Assembly: GCA_016930375.1 (NCBI GenBank)
Contig: JAFGGU010000045.1
Span: 1 to 61,349 of the forward strand
Length of the DNA stretch: 61,349 nt
DNA from: Bacteroidales bacterium
GTDB taxonomy: Bacteria > Bacteroidota > Bacteroidia > Bacteroidales > UBA10428
Reading direction: 5' to 3'
Shown: positions 27,142 to 35,862 of the stretch, in pieces
Position numbering within the stretch: position 1 is the stretch's first letter
How the letters are laid out: each line of letters starts with the position of its first letter
Translations under genes and position numbers: made by a program
The notes under the pieces: generated by a model
What the model saw: only the letters and a program-made list of their open reading frames with translations
Told to the model about the DNA's origin: nothing
Database searches by the model: none

Positions 27142-27597
27142 ATGAAAAAGTATTTTATTGTCCTGGCAGTTATTCTGCCACTGCTTGTTTTGGTCATAAT
27201 AAAATCGCTAACCTGGGATCACTTTCGGAATGATGCGATCAAATGGGCTGAATCGTCGTTCCATGAATCCAATATCCTGACAACACAACAGCTGAATGAA
27301 TCTGACGGACAAGCACTGATCATTGAATTGGATGACCGTACAGAAACAGCCGGAACAAAGGGAGAAGTCATATATATTCCGGCAGACAAATTGCTGGACA
27401 AAGACTATCAGAAAAAGCTGCGCGCTGCCGGTGGAAGTATTGTTTTGGTTTCTGATGATCCCGCCTTATCTGCCAGAATGTGGATGATACTTAGCCAATT
27501 GGGTTATAAAAAGCTTTATATTCTGAATGACAGCACGGATAATGAAGCGTTAAAATACAAATTCCAGCCTGATACGGTAACCAGGCTGGAATTGTAA
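27142..27597 (+). CDS. Anchored degenerate rhodanese-fold protein (Cys to Ser)
   Basis: This 151-residue protein begins with a hydrophobic anchor (residues 5-20). The rest aligns by eye with a shortened rhodanese domain: ALIIELDDR, EVIYIPADKL, and the loop SIVLVSDDPALSARMWMILSQLGY. The loop closely resembles ILVCDDGQLSSYTVSLLRLMGY of the rhodanese lipoprotein at 27668-28723, with serine (S104) replacing the catalytic cysteine. I infer a non-catalytic partner rather than an enzyme. Without the neighbour for comparison it would be called hypothetical. It has no cysteine at all. Confidence 0.6.
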   Translation: MKKYFIVLAVILPLLVLVIIKSLTWDHFRNDAIKWAESSFHESNILTTQQLNESDGQALIIELDDRTETAGTKGEVIYIPADKLLDKDYQKKLRAAGGSIVLVSDDPALSARMWMILSQLGYKKLYILNDSTDNEALKYKFQPDTVTRLEL

Positions 27598-27644
27598 ATA
27601 TAGATAAGAGTCTGTTGTCTTGAATCTTAGATCTTGGACCTTAA

Positions 27645-27666
27645 ACCTGCCTGCCGGCAGGCAGGT
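27645..27666. terminator. 22-nt perfect palindrome, copy 2, between convergent genes
   Basis: This is the same palindrome as at 26417-26438, here in the 70-nt gap between convergent genes and ending 1 nt before the stop of the minus-strand rhodanese gene. As RNA it would form an 11-bp GC-rich stem usable as a terminator on both strands, although no long T-run follows. The 45 nt before it shows a degenerate 7-nt periodicity (TCTTGAA, TCTTAGA, TCTTGGA, CCTTAAA). Confidence 0.5.
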
Positions 27667-27667
27667 C

Positions 27668-28723
27668 TTACTTCACCACCGGAAAATCATTGATATCAGC
27701 ACTGGAAAAGGGAAGCCATGAAAGCGTTGCGGCATCTTTCCGCATCCAGTCAACCATGAATGCATTGTTTCCATATTTCAACGTCCGGGCGTCATAGCCG
27801 AAAAGCCGCAGATAGGCAGTGACAAACGCTGAATTATGACCGGTTCCGCAATATACCACAGCAATCTTACCGGATGGTATGGTTGACATCTCGGAAGTGA
27901 GACCCAGGGTTGCGCCGGGTTTATACCTCACGGCACCCGGAATATGGCCATCGTCGTACTTGTCCTTTCGTTCATAATTCATAACGAAGTAATTTTGGGG
28001 ATCGGCATACACCTCGTCAGCTGTAATCAGAACATTTCCGGAGCCTTCTGCGAAGACTTTCCTGAATCTTTCGACAGAGATTTCGGCGCCGGTGGTCAGT
28101 CCGGTCTTCAACTCAGGCATACCAACCGCAGCAGGTTTTTCATGTGAAGCCTGTTCCAGCGTGGATTCATATTTTGCAGACAAACCCTTTAACCAGCCGG
28201 CTTCGGCTAATTTCCTGTTCCAGGAACTCATGCCCCATCGCATGGCAAATGTGTTCCCATATCCCATCAGCCTGAGAAGAGATACCGTGTAAGATGACAA
28301 CTGACCATCATCACAGACGAGGATGATTTTATCAGATTCAAATGGTTTTATACCGGTTTCAAAATAGGCCGGCAACTTCTCAAAACGTTTGTTCACAGCT
28401 CCTTTGATATGGCCCTGTGAAAAGAGCAGGGGAGACCTCAGGTCAATAATATGAATATTTCCACCTAGGCTTTCATACACCACAGAAGCTTTTATAAGCG
28501 AAGGAAACTCGCGGCTGTTTACGTAATCGCCGTTGTCGGTCAGATCCTTCAGCAAAAGCAAGGTTTCATTGTCAATGAGAACCGGCTCGGCAGAAACAGC
28601 TGCTTCCGTTGTTTCTGCCGGCCCTGGTTTTAAATTATCAACGGGTTTGTTACCGGAACATCCCGCCAAAAGCGTAATAATCAGAAGGGAAAATGCTGTC
28701 CCGGTGATCCGTGTTTTTTTCAT
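27668..28723 (-). CDS. Tandem-domain rhodanese (sulfurtransferase) lipoprotein
   Basis: The 351-residue protein has a lipoprotein signal (lipobox LLAGC, lipidated C22) and two rhodanese domains. Domain 1 (about 55-178) has IIDLRSPLLFSQGHIKGAV and an active loop starting at C137 (VCDDGQLSS). Domain 2 (about 215-345) has the loop YCGTGHNSA with C292. Both catalytic cysteines are present, so it should carry persulfide sulfur, probably in the periplasm or on the outer membrane. It is convergent with the YeeE/YedE-rhodanese genes and probably acts with them. The upstream lipoprotein gene ends 10 nt before its start, so the two are an operon. Confidence 0.88.
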   Translation of the reverse strand: MKKTRITGTAFSLLIITLLAGCSGNKPVDNLKPGPAETTEAAVSAEPVLIDNETLLLLKDLTDNGDYVNSREFPSLIKASVVYESLGGNIHIIDLRSPLLFSQGHIKGAVNKRFEKLPAYFETGIKPFESDKIILVCDDGQLSSYTVSLLRLMGYGNTFAMRWGMSSWNRKLAEAGWLKGLSAKYESTLEQASHEKPAAVGMPELKTGLTTGAEISVERFRKVFAEGSGNVLITADEVYADPQNYFVMNYERKDKYDDGHIPGAVRYKPGATLGLTSEMSTIPSGKIAVVYCGTGHNSAFVTAYLRLFGYDARTLKYGNNAFMVDWMRKDAATLSWLPFSSADINDFPVVK

Positions 28724-28733
28724 AGGTCGTAAA

Positions 28734-29813
28734 TTACATGGAGAAGCCCTTCGGAGTCACTGCGACGTTATTCTTATCAAAATGAAGGGTTTCAGTGCGC
28801 TGGCCCTGTTCATCGTATTTGTACTCCGTATAGGCGATTCCGCTTTCCGGATGGTTGACTACATTCCTGTCCTTATCCATATTCACCGATTTGATCAGCG
28901 CGCCATGCTCATCATAGGAGTTCTGGGTGATGGGTATCATTTTACCGCCCACCAGTTCATCATCCTGGTCGTACACCATACTTTCGATCACATACCCGTT
29001 TTCATCCACCTTGTTGATTCGTTTTGCCCATCCCCAGTATAGGTTTGACAGGTGACCTGCAGTGTTTTTCACTTCAAAACCGGTCAAATCACCCTGATCT
29101 GTGGTTTCAAAAGCAAAGTAGGAAACCCCGATGTCGCCGCAATTTTCTGCAGTGCAATTGTAGAGGGAATCACCCTGATAATTGGCCATCCGGGTAACAA
29201 ATCCTTTGTCATTATAGGTAAATCGCAATTCATAAAAGGGACAGAATTCACTCATGATGGTTTCTTCATTGGCAAGGGTATAGCGGTTTTCTTTAAGCAT
29301 ACCATCCGGGAGCTTCGACCAAATATAGGAATGGATCTTGTTGCGGTTTTCCATGGGGTTACCGATAGAATCATAAAACTTCAGACCGGTGCGTTCACCG
29401 TTTGAATCCAACGAATATTCATAGGTATATACTCCGCCATCCACTTTTATCGGTTGATTGTCTTTACCGAAAAACCGTTTGATCTGCTTACCATCGGCAT
29501 ATTCATATGCAATTTTGGATGCTTCCCGCAGGGATGAGTTTCCCAGGAGTACATCATTCCGCACAAATTCCACTGATACCAGTCTGCCGATACTGTCATA
29601 GGTGAATTTATAACTGTTGATGGATTTGGCTTGCTCCGGAGTCAGCGAATGCGAGCCTCTTTCAAGGTCATAACTGGTCTCACTGAAGAGCACATTGCGG
29701 TAATATTCCACACGGGCCAGACTTTTTGTTTCTTCTTTGGGTTTACACGATAAAACGCCAATTCCTGTTATTGCAACAGCAAAAATAAAAAGAGCTATTT
29801 TACTTACTTTCAT
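28734..29813 (-). CDS. Lipoprotein with YD/RHS-like repeats, function unknown
   Basis: The 359-residue protein has a lipoprotein signal (GVLSC, lipidated C23). The mature part is built of short repeats with Tyr-Asp/Asn-x-x-Gly character, for example FTYDSIGRLVSVEF, KFYDSIGNPMENRN, FTYNDKGFVTRMA and YKYDEQGQRTETLHFD. These resemble RHS/YD repeats, which form extended beta-sheet shells or spirals, but the protein is far shorter than RHS toxins and has no toxin domain. It is first in a two-gene unit with the rhodanese lipoprotein. A role at the cell surface or in the periplasm is inferred. Confidence 0.7.
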   Translation of the reverse strand: MKVSKIALFIFAVAITGIGVLSCKPKEETKSLARVEYYRNVLFSETSYDLERGSHSLTPEQAKSINSYKFTYDSIGRLVSVEFVRNDVLLGNSSLREASKIAYEYADGKQIKRFFGKDNQPIKVDGGVYTYEYSLDSNGERTGLKFYDSIGNPMENRNKIHSYIWSKLPDGMLKENRYTLANEETIMSEFCPFYELRFTYNDKGFVTRMANYQGDSLYNCTAENCGDIGVSYFAFETTDQGDLTGFEVKNTAGHLSNLYWGWAKRINKVDENGYVIESMVYDQDDELVGGKMIPITQNSYDEHGALIKSVNMDKDRNVVNHPESGIAYTEYKYDEQGQRTETLHFDKNNVAVTPKGFSM

Positions 29814-29838
29814 AGTTATTTAATTTGTATTTAAAATT

Positions 29839-29876
29839 CAAAAATATCTGTTATTGCAATAAGTTGGTATTATACC
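29839..29876. promoter_or_regulatory. Dyads and -7-like box in divergent promoter region
   Basis: The 176-nt gap between the lipoprotein gene and the ABC/RND locus contains TTATTGCAATAA (29851-29862, perfect palindrome) and GGTATTATACC (29866-29876). On the minus strand TATTTTTG (29839-29846) matches the TAnnTTTG -7 box for the lipoprotein gene. No convincing promoter for the plus-strand locus was found. Confidence 0.35.
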
Positions 29877-29989
29877 TTATTGTTTAACAAATTTTTAAAC
29901 AGTTGAAACAGGATAATGTTGAGTAATTACCTTCAAAATGTAATTTTTTTCTACCTTCATGCGTCCATATTATAACAGAAACCCTATAT

Positions 29990-30868
29990 GTGAAAATAGA
30001 AATCCGTGGTTTAAGCAAAATATACCCCAACGGAAAACATGCTTTATCTGACATCAACCTGACCATTGAAAACGGCATGTTTGGACTTTTGGGGCCTAAC
30101 GGAGCTGGTAAATCCAGCCTGATCCGTATTTTAGTTACACTATTAACCCCAACTACGGGACAGGTTTCATTTAACGGATTCGATCTGATGAAAGACAGGG
30201 GCGAAATCCGCAGTATCCTCGGTTATCTTCCGCAGGATTTCCGTTTCTTCAGCAAACTGAAGACCTGGGAATTCCTCGATTATGCAGCGGGGTTAGCCGG
30301 TATCCGGTCAAAATCAATCCGGCGCGAAAAAGTGGATGAATGGCTTGAAAAGGTAGGACTTTTTGATGCCCGGGACCGGCTGGCGAACAATTTGTCAGGC
30401 GGTATGAAACGACGGCTGGGCATAGCTCAGGCATTGATCGGAAGCCCTAAGATCATTATTGTTGATGAGCCTACCACAGGTCTGGATCCCGAAGAAAGGA
30501 TAAGATTCCGTAACATCCTTTCCGAGCTGAGCCAGCAGGATATCATTATTCTGCTTTCTACACATATTGTGGGTGACATTTCCAGCATGTGCCGTGAACT
30601 TGCTCTTTTAAATGAAGGTGAGATCCAGTTCAACGGGCCTCCGGAGGTATTGGTTGAGAAAGCCCGGGGGCATGTCTGGCAGGTGCAGACCGCTGGTGTT
30701 GAATACGATATTCTGAAGGAAAAATATGCAGTAACTTCTACAATTCCTTCGGAGGACGGATGGGAAATACAGCTGGTGGGTGACAGGCTCGATTTGCCTT
30801 CGGCAGTTGAGATTGAACCCAACCTCGAACATGCCTATGTGTATTTTATGGAAACGGTTATTGTTTAA
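29990..30868 (+). CDS. ABC-2-type ATP-binding protein (first ATPase of the RND-ABC locus)
   Basis: The 292-residue ATPase starts at a GTG (MKIEIRGLSKIYPNGKHAL); an ATG two bases earlier is out of frame. It carries Walker A GPNGAGKSS, signature LSGGMKRRLG, Walker B IIIVDEPTTGLDP and H-loop STHIV, followed by a C-terminal regulatory region of about 80 residues. It belongs to the NatA/BcrA-like ABC-2 branch. It closely resembles the ATPase domain fused to the second RND pump in the same locus (shared stretches GMFGLLGPNGAGKS, and RIRFRN after Walker B). Its permease starts 16 nt downstream. Confidence 0.92.
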   Translation: MKIEIRGLSKIYPNGKHALSDINLTIENGMFGLLGPNGAGKSSLIRILVTLLTPTTGQVSFNGFDLMKDRGEIRSILGYLPQDFRFFSKLKTWEFLDYAAGLAGIRSKSIRREKVDEWLEKVGLFDARDRLANNLSGGMKRRLGIAQALIGSPKIIIVDEPTTGLDPEERIRFRNILSELSQQDIIILLSTHIVGDISSMCRELALLNEGEIQFNGPPEVLVEKARGHVWQVQTAGVEYDILKEKYAVTSTIPSEDGWEIQLVGDRLDLPSAVEIEPNLEHAYVYFMETVIV

Positions 30869-30884
30869 TCCTATTTTAGGTCCT

Positions 30885-33800
30885 ATGACATTCCATACAA
30901 TTCGCATCATCGCAACCTATGAAATGCAGACCTTATTGCGAAGCTGGTTCTTCAGGATTTTTACCGCGGGGGTCCTGTTCGGACTGGGAATCTTTAATAC
31001 CGCCTTGAATGTCATATCCAGTGGCGCTCCATGGATTTACAAAGCGCTTCCTGCTTCCATACCCTATGCCAACCTGATCATATTGAACCTTGGGCAGGCC
31101 ATTGTTGCCGTATTTCTGGCCTCTGAATTCCTGAAACAGGATAGAAAGAACGATACGGTTGAGGTGATCTATGCCCGCTCCATGACAAACGGAGAATACA
31201 TCCTGGGAAAAACCCTGGGCATACTTGCTGTATTCCTGGTATTGAACCTCATCGTTCTGTTGATGGGAATCGGATTCTCGTTCCTGAGTAATGCAACATC
31301 GCACAATGTGCTTGCCTATTTCACATATCCTCTCCTGATAAGTCTGCCTACCTTGGTTTTCATACTTGGTTTATCCTTTTTCATTATGGTGCTTGTCAGG
31401 AACCAGGCCGTCACTTTTATACTGCTGATCGGTTATATCGCGCTCACTGTTTTTTATTTGAATAAAAAGGCTTATCACCTTTTTGATTATATCGCATACC
31501 AGGTACCCATGATGTATTCCTCCATCAGTGGATTTTCCGGTTTCAGCCAGATCCTTCTTCACCGCTCTATATACCTCGTATTGGGTATCGGATTGATACT
31601 GCTTACGATTTACAAACTGCAGCGCTTGCCACAGTCACCAAGGCATTCACGATTGCCTTTGGTAATGGGTCTCTGCCTTTTGGCTGCAGGCGCGCTCATG
31701 ATCTGGAAATACCTCGACAACAAGAATTCATTGCATGCCTTTAGGGATAAGGCCATTGCACTCAATAACAGGTATTCTCATTTTCCAAGGCCAACTATTG
31801 TGTCCTGCAACCTGGAACTTGAACACCAGGGAGGCCAGATCGCTGTAAATGCCGGACTTACTTTGCACAATAAAACTATGCAAACGGTTGACACCCTTAT
31901 TTTCAGCCTGAATCCCGGTCTTGGCGTGGAAAACCTTTCGGTTGGCAGCCAACCTTCGAAATTTCAAAGGGATATGCATATCATTCAGGTTATTCTGCCT
32001 GAACCCATGAAATGCGGTGACAGTATTGAGGTAAACCTGAAGTACAGGGGAAAAATCAATGAAAGTCTTGCCTTCCTGGATAAAAGCCATGAAGATTTCG
32101 ACGCCAATCCCAATTTTGAAGTTTTCAGACTGAGCAAACGATACGCATTTCTGCAAAAGAACTATGTATGTCTGACTTCTGAAGCGATGTGGTATCCGGT
32201 GACTGGAACCGGATATGCTCCTGACGTTCCTTTGCAGTACAATACTGATTTTACCCGGTATTCTCTCAGGGTCAGAACAAGTCCTCAACTGACGGCTCTA
32301 TCGCAAGGCACAGTGACCGAACCGGAAGAAGGTGTGTATGAATTCCGGCCGGAATATCCCTTGCCCAGGATCAGCCTGCTCATCGGCGACTATGTTAAGA
32401 AGGCCATTACGGTTGATTCTGTCGAATACGCAATTTACACGATAAAAGGGCATGATTATTTCGCAGAGTTCTTTGATCAGGCTGCAGATACACTGCCGAC
32501 GCTCATCCGGGACCTGAAAAAGGAATACGAAGCCAATCTGGGATTGAAATACCCGTTTAACAGACTGATGCTGGCGGAAGTGCCTGTAGATTTTACGCTG
32601 GATCAGCATCTTTATGCTTATGCCAGTGATGCCATCCAGCCCGAAATGATTCTTTGTCCCGAAAAGGGGGTTTTGTTCAACTCATCGGACTTCAGAGGCA
32701 GGAAGCACAGACTGGAAAGAGATTTGAAAAACAATAACGAAGAAGTTCTTCCTGTTGTGATTCAGGCAGATATGTTCACCCAGTTCATTCGCAGCAATTT
32801 TATGGCCAAACGGGGACAGAGCTATTACTACCTGATGAATTGGCAAACTTTTTCACTGTTTCCGGACTACATGACATTTTTTACACAGTTGAAAAGTGAA
32901 AAGTGGCCCGTTCTGGGAATTGCCCTGGAAACATACATCAGCGAGCGCAATAATAAAGAGGGAGCGACAATACGATGGTATGAGGATCTCAGCGAGAGTG
33001 AAAAGATCAGCATTGAACTCATGGATGCGTCCCTGGAACAGATCCTGAAGACAGGCATTGAACCGGATGAAGACGATGACAGAAACCCCATTACTGTCAG
33101 GGACCTGGTGCAGGTGAAAGGACTTCATTTGTTCAATCTTTTTGGTTCCAGGAAGGGAAATGAAGCCTTAGATACATTTCTGACCCGGCTTATTCTGGAT
33201 CATCCTCACCGCCTGATTCCCTTTGAAGAGTTAAACGACCGGTTCAAAAGCCAATTTCATATTGATCTGGCAGCGGAAGTTCAGGCATGGTATTTGCAAA
33301 ACACGCTTCCCGGGTTTATTATCCGGAATATCAGCACTTATAAGATAACAGAAGGTGAGATCAGCAAATTCCAGGTTCGTTTCCAGATTTCCAATCCCGA
33401 AAACACCAGCGGCATTGTTACATTGAATGTCGAACTGAATGATCCGAACCGGAATAGCGATGAATTTTTCGAAGAAAGCTTCAATGTTGACTTTTCTCAG
33501 AAAGTTTTTCTGCCTGCCCGCTCATCCTTCGATGTGGGCTTTGTTTTTAATACAGAACCAGCCCGGATGTCATTGGTAACACATATTTCGAGGAATCTGC
33601 CCAATAATCTGATCTATGGTTTTTCGGGATTTCATGAAACCAGGAATATTCCTCCGCTGGATGGAGTTGTTCCCATGCCGTTTTTTGACACAAGCACCGG
33701 CAGCAATGAAATTGTTGCAGATAACGAGGATAAGGATTTCAGATTTGTTCAAGCAGCGAACCAGGCTTACCTGAAATCACTCATCAACAGTAAAAAGGAT

Positions 33801-34223
33801 GACCGTTATAAATATTCAGCCATCTGGGCATGGAATCCTCCAAAAGAATGGAGGGCCAGTTTACGCTCCGAATTTTACGGCAATTATGTTCATTCTGCCC
33901 ATTATACCCGGGGAGGAACCGGTGAACGCACGGCATACTGGAAAGCAGCACTTCCGGCGAAGGGTTCCTATGATATTTACTATTATATTGATAAAGTAAA
34001 TGTGGGTTGGAGACGGACCAATAAATCCCCGGATTACAATCTTGTTGTTTACCATGACAATGGCGTTGACAAGGTCAACCAGGTAACGGAAAATGTGGAT
34101 CACGGATGGAATTACATAGGAACCTGGTATATCTCATCAGATACCGGGAAAATTGAACTTTCGAATAAAAGTAACGGAGACATTGTTTTTGCAGATGCGG
34201 TGAAATGGGTGCTGAATCAATGA
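30885..34223 (+). CDS. ABC-2 permease fused to degenerate M1-peptidase-like region and golvesin-type C-terminal domain
   Basis: I place the start at the ATG 30885 (MTFHTIRIIATYEMQTLL, 1112 residues), 16 nt after the ATPase. Residues 1-285 form an ABC-2 permease with about seven helices. Residues about 290-800 are extracytoplasmic and recall the M1 aminopeptidase part of known Bacteroidota permease/aminopeptidase fusions (YPFNRLMLAEVP is M1-like), but no HExxH zinc motif is present. The C-terminal 130 residues (about 980-1112) match the golvesin/xanthan-lyase-type domain, with AYWKAALPAKGSYDIYYYI, GWNYIGTWYISSDTG and the final GDIVFADAVKWV. With the ATPase this would be an exporter or lipid/protein remodelling complex carrying a large periplasmic module. 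The peptidase assignment is tentative. Confidence 0.8.
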   Translation: MTFHTIRIIATYEMQTLLRSWFFRIFTAGVLFGLGIFNTALNVISSGAPWIYKALPASIPYANLIILNLGQAIVAVFLASEFLKQDRKNDTVEVIYARSMTNGEYILGKTLGILAVFLVLNLIVLLMGIGFSFLSNATSHNVLAYFTYPLLISLPTLVFILGLSFFIMVLVRNQAVTFILLIGYIALTVFYLNKKAYHLFDYIAYQVPMMYSSISGFSGFSQILLHRSIYLVLGIGLILLTIYKLQRLPQSPRHSRLPLVMGLCLLAAGALMIWKYLDNKNSLHAFRDKAIALNNRYSHFPRPTIVSCNLELEHQGGQIAVNAGLTLHNKTMQTVDTLIFSLNPGLGVENLSVGSQPSKFQRDMHIIQVILPEPMKCGDSIEVNLKYRGKINESLAFLDKSHEDFDANPNFEVFRLSKRYAFLQKNYVCLTSEAMWYPVTGTGYAPDVPLQYNTDFTRYSLRVRTSPQLTALSQGTVTEPEEGVYEFRPEYPLPRISLLIGDYVKKAITVDSVEYAIYTIKGHDYFAEFFDQAADTLPTLIRDLKKEYEANLGLKYPFNRLMLAEVPVDFTLDQHLYAYASDAIQPEMILCPEKGVLFNSSDFRGRKHRLERDLKNNNEEVLPVVIQADMFTQFIRSNFMAKRGQSYYYLMNWQTFSLFPDYMTFFTQLKSEKWPVLGIALETYISERNNKEGATIRWYEDLSESEKISIELMDASLEQILKTGIEPDEDDDRNPITVRDLVQVKGLHLFNLFGSRKGNEALDTFLTRLILDHPHRLIPFEELNDRFKSQFHIDLAAEVQAWYLQNTLPGFIIRNISTYKITEGEISKFQVRFQISNPENTSGIVTLNVELNDPNRNSDEFFEESFNVDFSQKVFLPARSSFDVGFVFNTEPARMSLVTHISRNLPNNLIYGFSGFHETRNIPPLDGVVPMPFFDTSTGSNEIVADNEDKDFRFVQAANQAYLKSLINSKKDDRYKYSAIWAWNPPKEWRASLRSEFYGNYVHSAHYTRGGTGERTAYWKAALPAKGSYDIYYYIDKVNVGWRRTNKSPDYNLVVYHDNGVDKVNQVTENVDHGWNYIGTWYISSDTGKIELSNKSNGDIVFADAVKWVLNQ

Positions 34224-34276
34224 ACCCTTCAAGCGGTCCAAAGACCCTTCAAGCGGTCCAAAGACCCTTGAAGGGT
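34224..34276. repeat. 20-nt direct repeat ending in a hairpin
   Basis: ACCCTTCAAGCGGTCCAAAG occurs twice in direct succession (34224-34243, 34244-34263), followed by ACCCTTGAAGGGT. The end CTTGAAGGGT can pair with ACCCTTCAAG of the second unit to form a 10-bp stem, placed between the golvesin fusion gene and tolC-like gene. It may stabilise or end the upstream mRNA. Confidence 0.7.
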
Positions 34277-34299
34277 AATTAAGTAGAATAACAGGAAAT

Positions 34300-35808
34300 A
34301 TGTATTTATATATGAAATCAAATAGGTTTATCCAAGGAAAACAATATGTTTTAATGATATTATTGTCATTATTGACTTACCCGGTGTTTTCCCAGCGAAT
34401 CCTCACGCTCGAGGATGCCATGAATACAGCCATCAAAAACAGTCCGGAAATTATGAAATCTGAGCTGAGCATGACGATCAGCAAAGAAAACCTGAATGCC
34501 AGGGAGGCAGCAACAAAAGCCCTTATAAAATTTCAGCTGACACCTTTCTATTACAACCAGACCCGGGAGTTCAACAATCTTTTTTCGTCCTGGAGCACTA
34601 CAGAGACCAAAAGGATTTACGGAGATTTTATTGTTTCTCAACCTATTAAACTGACTGATGGAAGGATTACCCTGCAGAATCAGCTTTCATACCAGGATGC
34701 ATCCAGTGACTTCACAGATTCCCGTTCAAAGGGTTACAGCAATAATTTGTTTCTGAGTTATTCCCAACCGGTATTTACTTACAACAAACTGAGGATGGAA
34801 TTGAATCAGTTGAGACTGTCACTCGAGAACTCAACCCTGAGCTATGCCATTCAGCGTTTATATCTCGAAAGACAGGTCACAACGTACTTTTACACGGTCT
34901 ACCAGCGTAAGATGGCTTTGTCGGTTGCCGAGGATGAGCTGAAAAACCAGCAGGCCGGTTATGAGATCATTAAAAGCAAGGTGGAAGGGGGATTGTCTGC
35001 CAGAGAAGAATTGCTGCAGGCTGAATTAAACCTGGCTACCAGCGAGTCGAATCTTCAGAATGCGCAGGTGAATCTTGCCAATGCCAAGGATGATTTCCGC
35101 CAGTACATCGGTATGCCCTTGAGCGAGGAATTCGATATCATAACTGATGTTGAATTCAAAGAAGTACTGGTGGATATGGAAAAGGCCATACAGAATGGTC
35201 TTGAAACCCGTATGGAACTGAGACAGCGGGAGATAAACCTCCAAAACAGCCAGGATCAGCTGACGGTGGCAAAAGCCACCAACGAATTTGCGGGCACTGT
35301 AGATCTTTCAATAGGTGTGATTGGCGAAGATCCTGATCTGGCAAAAATCTACGACAGACCTACACGCTCGCCACAGGTAATGGTGACCTTTAACATACCG
35401 GTTTGGGACTGGGGAGAAAGAAAATCGAGGATCAAAGCCGCCGAGGCGGCTATAAAGATTGAAGAAATCAATCTCGCCTCTGAACGCACCCATGTTGAGC
35501 TGGCCATCCGTCAGACATTCAGGAGCCTGCAGAATTTAAGCATGCAGATTGAAATTGCCCGCCAGAATGAAAAAAATGCACAGTTAACCTATGAAATAAA
35601 CCAGGAAAGGTACAAGAACGGAGATTTAACCGGCATGGACCTGAATCTTTTTCAGAATCAGCTCTCAGAAAAAAAGATGAACCTGGCAAACAGCCTGATT
35701 TCATACAAACTGGAATTGCTAAACATGAAAATTCAATCGCTCTGGGACTTCGAGAACAACACCAGCTTTGTGCCGAAGGAATTGCAGGAAAACCTTTTGA
35801 ATGAATAA
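34300..35808 (+). CDS. TolC-family outer-membrane efflux protein
   Basis: The 502-residue protein has a signal peptide ending VFSQ and the TolC/OEP architecture of two long alpha-helical hairpin repeats (LTLEDAMNTAIKNSPEIMKSEL at the mature N-terminus; the second repeat begins near VDMEKAIQNGLETRMELRQREI). It would form the outer-membrane duct for the pumps encoded next. An ATG at 34312 (MKSNRFIQ) gives a better-shaped signal peptide than the first ATG and may be the true start. It is followed 54 nt later by the membrane-fusion protein. Confidence 0.9.
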   Translation: MYLYMKSNRFIQGKQYVLMILLSLLTYPVFSQRILTLEDAMNTAIKNSPEIMKSELSMTISKENLNAREAATKALIKFQLTPFYYNQTREFNNLFSSWSTTETKRIYGDFIVSQPIKLTDGRITLQNQLSYQDASSDFTDSRSKGYSNNLFLSYSQPVFTYNKLRMELNQLRLSLENSTLSYAIQRLYLERQVTTYFYTVYQRKMALSVAEDELKNQQAGYEIIKSKVEGGLSAREELLQAELNLATSESNLQNAQVNLANAKDDFRQYIGMPLSEEFDIITDVEFKEVLVDMEKAIQNGLETRMELRQREINLQNSQDQLTVAKATNEFAGTVDLSIGVIGEDPDLAKIYDRPTRSPQVMVTFNIPVWDWGERKSRIKAAEAAIKIEEINLASERTHVELAIRQTFRSLQNLSMQIEIARQNEKNAQLTYEINQERYKNGDLTGMDLNLFQNQLSEKKMNLANSLISYKLELLNMKIQSLWDFENNTSFVPKELQENLLNE

Positions 35809-35829
35809 AGATTTAAGATTTAAGATTTA
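35809..35829. repeat. Short heptamer array (AGATTTA x3)
   Basis: Three AGATTTA units start at the base after the TAA stop of the TolC-like gene, within the 54-nt gap before the adaptor gene. Confidence 0.7.
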
Positions 35830-35862
35830 AGGAATAAGATAAGTTGATAATTTATAAAAACT

